Shown: piece by piece, positions 40,038-43,922 of the stretch | Layout of the letters: each line of letters opens with the position of its first letter | Numbering within the stretch: position 1 is the first letter of the stretch | Source: Deltaproteobacteria bacterium | GTDB taxonomy: Bacteria; Myxococcota_A; Polyangia; Haliangiales; Haliangiaceae | NCBI GenBank assembly: GCA_019237945.1 | Contig: JAFAOG010000197.1 | Coordinates: 1 to 43,922 of the forward strand | Reading direction: 5' to 3' | DNA length: 43,922 nt | Notes under the pieces: model-generated | Database searches by the model: none | Seen by the model: the letters and a program-made list of their open reading frames with translations, nothing else | Told to the model about the DNA's origin: nothing | Position numbers and translations under genes: made by a program

Positions 40038-41402
40038 TCAGTGATCGCAGTCAGGGCCGTGCACGTGGCCCTCTTCACCGTGCGCGGGCCCCGACGGAAC
40101 CGGCGTGCCCTGCTGGGTCAGCTTCTCGACCTCGGTGACCTGCGCGTTGTCGATGAGGAACTTCAGGACCTTGTCCTGGCGCAGCGAGTACGTGACCGAA
40201 TCGAGGCGGCCATCGCGCTGCCACTCGGCGCGCAGCTTCGCGGGCGGCGTGTTGCGCGTCTTCGCGGTCTGCTCGATGTGCTTGCCGAGCTCCTCGTCGG
40301 TGACGGTGAGGCTCTCCTTGTCGGCGATCGCCTCGAGCAGCAGCTGGCCGCGGACCTCGTCGGCGCCGGCGGGGCGCATCTTCTCCTTGAGGTCATCGGG
40401 GATCTGCGCGTTGCGCTCGGGCTTCATGCCGAGCATCTGGCGCAGGCGCTGGTACTGCATCTCGACCGCGCGATCGACGAGCGACTGCGCGACCGGGATC
40501 TGGTTCTTCTTGATCAGCTCGCGCAGCACGCCTTCGCGCGCCTCGCGATCGATCACCTCGCGCTCCTTGTCCTCGAGCTCCTTGCGGAGCGCGGCGCGGA
40601 GACCGTCGAGCGTGTCGGCCTTGCCGGTGTCCTTCGCGAACTCGTCGTCGAGCGCCGGCACGTCCTTCGCGCGCGCCTCGATGATCGTGACGGTCAGGTT
40701 CGCCTTGCGGCCCTTGATCGAGTCGTCCTTGTGATCCTCGGGGATCGTGATCTCGATCTGCTTGTCCTTGGTGTCGAGCGGGATACCCGTCAGCGCCTCG
40801 CGGATGCCGGGGAGCGGCTCGCGCTCGGCGTCGTCGAGGTCGACCGCGAACTGCGGCTGGTTGATCTGGTGCTCGCCGATCGTGCCCGTGATCGACAGGC
40901 CGACGATATCGCCGGGCGCCGTCACCTCGCGGCCTTCGATCGGACGCAGCTCGGTGTGCTCGCGACGGAGCGCGGCGAGCGCCTCGTCGACTGCCGACTC
41001 GGGCACGTCGAGCTTGCGACGCTCGATCGCGAGGCCCTTGTAGTCCTGCGGCGTCACTTCACCGCGGACCTCGATGATCGCGGCGAACTTGAACGGCTGA
41101 CCCTTCTTGATCGGATCGGCTTCCTCGACGCGCGGCTCGGCGACTGCCGCGAGGTTGTGCTCCTGGTTCGCGCGGAAGAACGACTCGCGAACGAGCTCGT
41201 ACGCGACCTCGGCGTTGACGCGCGGTCCGTAGACCTGCTCGAGCACCGGACGCGGAACCTTGCCCTTGCGGAACCCCTTGAGCGCGACGCCTTTGCCGAG
41301 CTCCTTGTACGACTCGTTGAGCTTCGCGCTCACGGTCTCCCAGGGGATCTCGACAAACATCTTCTTCTCGACGGGCGAGACTTCTTCGATGCGGACCTGC
41401 AT
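40038..41402 (-). CDS. tig: Trigger factor, ribosome-associated chaperone
   Basis: A 454-residue trigger factor, starting at the ATG at 41400-41402, which gives the canonical MQVRIEEVSPVEKKMFVEIP; the track's GTG 41423 adds seven residues. The N-terminal domain has the ribosome-binding signature GVALKGFRKGKVPRPVLEQV. The FKBP-like PPIase domain lies at ~155-240 (EVTAPGDIVGLSITGTIGEH; PLDTKDKQIEITIPEDHKDD), and the C-terminal helical chaperone cradle at ~250-430. The last residues form a His-rich tail (HGEEGHVHGPDCDH) of a kind seen in metal-binding SlyD and unusual for trigger factor. The gene normally precedes clpP-clpX, but here the next gene is a Ser/Thr kinase. Its upstream neighbour ends 23 bases away. 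Confidence 0.96.
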   Translation of the reverse strand: MQVRIEEVSPVEKKMFVEIPWETVSAKLNESYKELGKGVALKGFRKGKVPRPVLEQVYGPRVNAEVAYELVRESFFRANQEHNLAAVAEPRVEEADPIKKGQPFKFAAIIEVRGEVTPQDYKGLAIERRKLDVPESAVDEALAALRREHTELRPIEGREVTAPGDIVGLSITGTIGEHQINQPQFAVDLDDAEREPLPGIREALTGIPLDTKDKQIEITIPEDHKDDSIKGRKANLTVTIIEARAKDVPALDDEFAKDTGKADTLDGLRAALRKELEDKEREVIDREAREGVLRELIKKNQIPVAQSLVDRAVEMQYQRLRQMLGMKPERNAQIPDDLKEKMRPAGADEVRGQLLLEAIADKESLTVTDEELGKHIEQTAKTRNTPPAKLRAEWQRDGRLDSVTYSLRQDKVLKFLIDNAQVTEVEKLTQQGTPVPSGPAHGEEGHVHGPDCDH

Positions 41403-41424
41403 AGCGGCAGGTGTGGTTACCACA

Positions 41425-42315
41425 TCACGTTCGCATTCGATACGTCGGCTCGCCCCCGACGGGCTCGCCCGGTTCGATCAGGTCCCCGAGCCCAAAGAAT
41501 TCGAGCTTTTTGGTCAGCTCTTCCATGAAGCTGACGGCGTCGGCGATGTCGAGCATCTGCCCGATCGCGCGGGCGGCCAGGCTGCCCTGCTCGCCGAGGG
41601 CGTTGAGGACGCGGCGCTCGGCAGCGTCGATCACGAAGTCGCTGGGCACGATGCGGTCGACGAACCGGCCGAGCTTCTGCGAGACGTTGGGCGCGAGCCC
41701 GAGCCGCACGACCGCACTCTGCGCTCCGGATCCCGACGCGTAGCCGAGCGCGGTTCGCGCCATCGAGCCCATCGGCGGCGGACGCGTACGACCGGTGCGC
41801 GAGCGCGGCATCGGCGTGCGACGCAATTCTTGCTGATGCGCCTGCACGGCGCTGACCTGCGTCGCGATCTGCTGCTGCGGCACGCGCGCGGCGCCGACGC
41901 GCTCGACATACGCGACCTGTGGCTGGCGCGGCGTGCCCGGTGCCCAGTTGCCGGTCGGCTCGCGATCGAACGTCTGGCTCTCGTCGACGAGGCGCGGCGG
42001 GTTGCCCTTGCTGCCCGCGAGCCGGCGCGCGGCCTGCTCGAGGCTCGCCTTGACCTGCTGCGCGCGGTGGTCGCTGTTGTCGCCGCCGACATGGATGCCC
42101 CACGGCCCGTTGTGATCGAGCCCGGCCGGTCCGATCGCGAGCTCGATACCGTGCAGCATGATCGTCGGCAGCGTCTGATCGCGGCTCTCTGCATACGCGC
42201 GCATCAGCACGCGCTGCTCGGCCCACTTCTCGGCGATCACCATCACGGATCGGTAGTGGCTCGGCGGCGACGCGGGGCTGCGCAGCCAGTCGTCCACGAT
42301 CCGGATCTGCGCCAT
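41425..42315 (-). CDS. Hypothetical protein, 296 aa, upstream of tig
   Basis: No family recognised. Residues 1-110 look like a compact domain (IRIVDDWLRSPASPPSHYRS, VIAEKWAEQRVLMRAYAES, IMLHGIELAIGPAGLDHNGP). A ~95-residue variable linker rich in Gln, Arg and Pro follows (GTPRQPQVAYVERVG, RTPMPRSRTGRTRPPPMGS). A C-terminal helical domain of ~85 residues ends it (VDRIVPSDFVIDAAERRVLN, AIGQMLDIADAVSFMEELTK). There is no signal peptide or membrane helix. Two conserved-looking domains joined by a basic linker suggest a scaffold or adaptor, but that is inference. A TATGAT hexamer lies 11 bases before the ATG, and the spacer contains GAAGAG, a weak ribosome-binding site. It is divergent from the membrane-protein gene at the right edge. 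Confidence 0.72.
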   Translation of the reverse strand: MAQIRIVDDWLRSPASPPSHYRSVMVIAEKWAEQRVLMRAYAESRDQTLPTIMLHGIELAIGPAGLDHNGPWGIHVGGDNSDHRAQQVKASLEQAARRLAGSKGNPPRLVDESQTFDREPTGNWAPGTPRQPQVAYVERVGAARVPQQQIATQVSAVQAHQQELRRTPMPRSRTGRTRPPPMGSMARTALGYASGSGAQSAVVRLGLAPNVSQKLGRFVDRIVPSDFVIDAAERRVLNALGEQGSLAARAIGQMLDIADAVSFMEELTKKLEFFGLGDLIEPGEPVGGEPTYRMRT

Positions 42316-42326
42316 GCTCTTCGAAC

Positions 42327-42332
42327 ATCATA
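42327..42332 (-). promoter_or_regulatory. -10-like hexamer TATGAT
   Basis: The minus-strand TATGAT lies 11 bases before ATG 42315. The longer gap leaves room for a short leader with GAAGAG. Confidence 0.45.
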
Positions 42333-42357
42333 CAGCTTGTGTGGCAACGTTGGCGCG

Positions 42358-43922
42358 ATGCGAACCGCGCAGTTGACGTTCGGCCTCGTCCTCGTCGCGC
42401 TCGTCCTCGACGCGACCGGCGGTCCCGGCTGGGGCATCGCGAGCGCACGCGCCGTGCTCGCCGCACGCATGGATCACAGCGCAGGTGCGCCGCTGTACGA
42501 CGTGCTCGCCAGTGTCGCCGCGCTGCTGCCGTTCGGCGAGGTCGGGTTTCGCGTCGCCCTGCTCGGCGCGCTGCTCGGTGCGCTCACCGCCGTCGGCGTG
42601 CTCGAAGCCGCGCGCGTGCTCGTTCCGAAAGATCCGTTCGCCGCGATCGCCGGCATCGTCGTGCTCGTGCTCGCGCCGCCGTTTCGCGAGTCGTCGCCCG
42701 CGCTGCTCGCCGCGTGCGGCACGGTGTGGGCGCTCGCGCGCGCGGGCACGCTCGCCGGCCTCGCTTCGTGCGCGATCGTCGTCGGCAGCGCGCCGGTTCT
42801 CGGGCTCGTGCTCGCGGTGCCGATCGGCCGCAAGACGCCGCGCGAGGATCGTCCGCTCGGCCTCGCGATCCTCGGGATGACCGCGATCGCACTGTGGCTC
42901 GGCGCGGAAGGACGGCTTCCCGGCATCCATCCTTCGCTCGCGCGCGCGATCGCCGAGACGCAAGGCGGCGCGATCGTCGTCGGGGCCGGCCTCATCGGCA
43001 TCGGCTTCGGCGCGCTGACCGGACTGCCGCGCGCCCGCGAGCTCACCGTGATCGCGGTGATCGTCGCGGCGTACGAGCTCGTCGTCGGCGGAGCCGGCAC
43101 CACACTGCTCGCGACGCTCGCGATCGGCATCGCCGTGCTGCCCGCCGCGATCGTGCGCGCCGCCGGCCCGAGCACCGATGCCAGGCGCACGCTCGTCGCG
43201 ATCGTCGCCGCCGTGCCACTCGCCGGCGCCGCGCTGCTCGTCGGGATCACGCGCGAGCGGCCCGGCTCGACGCCGACGCGGCTCGTCGACGATCTCACCG
43301 CCGACGTCCCCGCGGGCCCCGGCGTCCTCGTCGCGACGCGCGCGCCGTCATACGAAGCGCTGCAGTACGAGATGTCGATCGCGGGCGCGCGACCGGATCT
43401 CGCGCTCGTGCCTCCGCTGCCGCCGCAGCAGGCCGACGTCGTCGTCGCCGAGGCGATCCGCGCCGACAAGATCGCCGCCGCCGACGCCGCCGCGTTCGGC
43501 CGCCTCGACGTCAAGCGCGTGATTCCGCGCGGCCGCGGATTCCAGCTGATCGGCGATCTGCCCGATCACGGCGAGCCGGTGCTCGAGCCTGCGACGTACC
43601 CGACCGCGCTCGGCGCGCAGGAGTCCGCGATGCTCGCCCTCGAACGCGCGCGTCACGAAGCCGCGAGCGGCCGCCTCGATGCCGCCGCGCGCGCCGCCGG
43701 CCTCACCGATCGCTTCCACGCCGCGGATCTCGCCGTGCTCGCGGCGACGATCCCGTCCAAGCAGCGCCCCGCCCTCTTCGGCTTCTTGCCGCTCGACCAG
43801 CCGCCGCCGGGCCGCTGGCTACTCGACGTTTTCGGCGACGACCTCGCATGGGTCGCCGGCCTCGAGCTCCCGAAGCTCTCCGCGAGCGACGCGATGCCTC
43901 GCCGGCTCCACGCGCTGTGGAC
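42358..43922 (+). CDS. Multi-TM protein, DUF2723/O-mannosyltransferase-like, N-terminal part (runs off right edge)
   Basis: Missing from the ORF track because it has no stop inside the window. From ATG 42358 there are 521 codons without a stop. About eight membrane helices fill the first ~310 residues (LTFGLVLVALVLDATGG; VGFRVALLGALLGALTAVGV; FAAIAGIVVLVLAPPF; LAGLASCAIVVGSAPVLGLV; ELTVIAVIVAAYELVVGGAG). The segment MDHSAGAPLYDVLASVAALL, followed by PFGEVGFRV, resembles the conserved front of DUF2723 membrane proteins, which are related to lipid-linked-sugar glycosyltransferases. The classical acidic residue between the first helices would be the Asp of MDHS or the Glu of FGEVG. The soluble C-terminal part (TRAPSYEALQYEMSIAGARP) would be extracytoplasmic. 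The family call is tentative. No strong promoter is visible. Confidence 0.7.
   Translation, partial: MRTAQLTFGLVLVALVLDATGGPGWGIASARAVLAARMDHSAGAPLYDVLASVAALLPFGEVGFRVALLGALLGALTAVGVLEAARVLVPKDPFAAIAGIVVLVLAPPFRESSPALLAACGTVWALARAGTLAGLASCAIVVGSAPVLGLVLAVPIGRKTPREDRPLGLAILGMTAIALWLGAEGRLPGIHPSLARAIAETQGGAIVVGAGLIGIGFGALTGLPRARELTVIAVIVAAYELVVGGAGTTLLATLAIGIAVLPAAIVRAAGPSTDARRTLVAIVAAVPLAGAALLVGITRERPGSTPTRLVDDLTADVPAGPGVLVATRAPSYEALQYEMSIAGARPDLALVPPLPPQQADVVVAEAIRADKIAAADAAAFGRLDVKRVIPRGRGFQLIGDLPDHGEPVLEPATYPTALGAQESAMLALERARHEAASGRLDAAARAAGLTDRFHAADLAVLAATIPSKQRPALFGFLPLDQPPPGRWLLDVFGDDLAWVAGLELPKLSASDAMPRRLHALW

Overview
This 43.9-kb window is chromosomal DNA of a high-GC Gram-negative bacterium. 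It is very probably a myxobacterium-like member of Myxococcota (Haliangium/Kofleriaceae/Polyangia type). That placement is inferred from the gene mix, not from a phylogeny. The mix includes three eukaryote-like Ser/Thr protein kinases, a seven-bladed RCC1-type lipoprotein, several Cys-rich lipoproteins with D-x-D-C repeats, orphan hybrid histidine kinases, outer-membrane barrels and a histone-H1-like Lys/Ala tail. There is no sign of an insertion sequence, integrase, CRISPR array, tRNA or rRNA. Coding density is very high and no gene-free stretch exceeds about 200 bases.

Layout. 1-2.4 kb (minus): a barrel-like outer-membrane protein cut by the left edge, a small Cys-rich lipoprotein, a hypothetical protein, and an excisionase-type HTH fused to a PTS EIIA domain. 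2.5-6.5 kb (plus): a translationally coupled pair, a PrsW-like membrane protease with altered motifs and a membrane-tethered HtrA/trypsin-like protease. 6.5-7.9 kb (minus): a hybrid histidine kinase. 8-10.4 kb (plus): poly(A) polymerase/CCA transferase and a SAM methyltransferase. 10.3-10.9 kb: an unusual AT-richer spacer with palindromes and one perfect DnaA box, upstream of an H1-like protein gene. 11-14.9 kb (plus): an outer-membrane barrel, a Ser/Thr kinase, a small protein and SerC. 15-18 kb (plus): a TPM-domain membrane protein broken by an in-frame stop, and a SNF2 helicase.

18-22.2 kb (minus): Cys-rich lipoprotein, four-TM membrane protein, an ArsR/AHSA1 regulator-effector pair, and RecD2 helicase. 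22.2-25 kb: a two-TM protein, a Cys-rich lipoprotein coupled to a crotonase, and 6-phosphofructokinase, the last two fired from one bidirectional promoter. 25-26.8 kb: a PAS-PAS hybrid histidine kinase. 26.9-33.6 kb (plus): a tightly packed six-gene operon of OmpR-type regulator, sensor kinase, MacA-like adaptor, MacB-like ATPase and permease, and TolC-like exit duct, i.e. a self-contained regulated efflux system. 33.6-43.9 kb: Ser/Thr kinase, RadC-like protein, RCC1 lipoprotein, Ser/Thr kinase with a long coiled coil, trigger factor, a hypothetical protein and a multi-TM protein cut by the right edge.

Cross-cutting signals. Many isolated or divergent genes have a TANNNT hexamer, often as TGNTANNNT, exactly 6-8 bases before the start codon and no Shine-Dalgarno. 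This is the geometry of leaderless transcripts. At 23.86 kb two such hexamers on opposite strands share their TA, and at 22.18 kb two face each other 9 bases apart. The most promising regions for something new are the palindrome/DnaA-box spacer with the H1-like gene, the PrsW/HtrA pair, and the leaderless and bidirectional promoter architecture.
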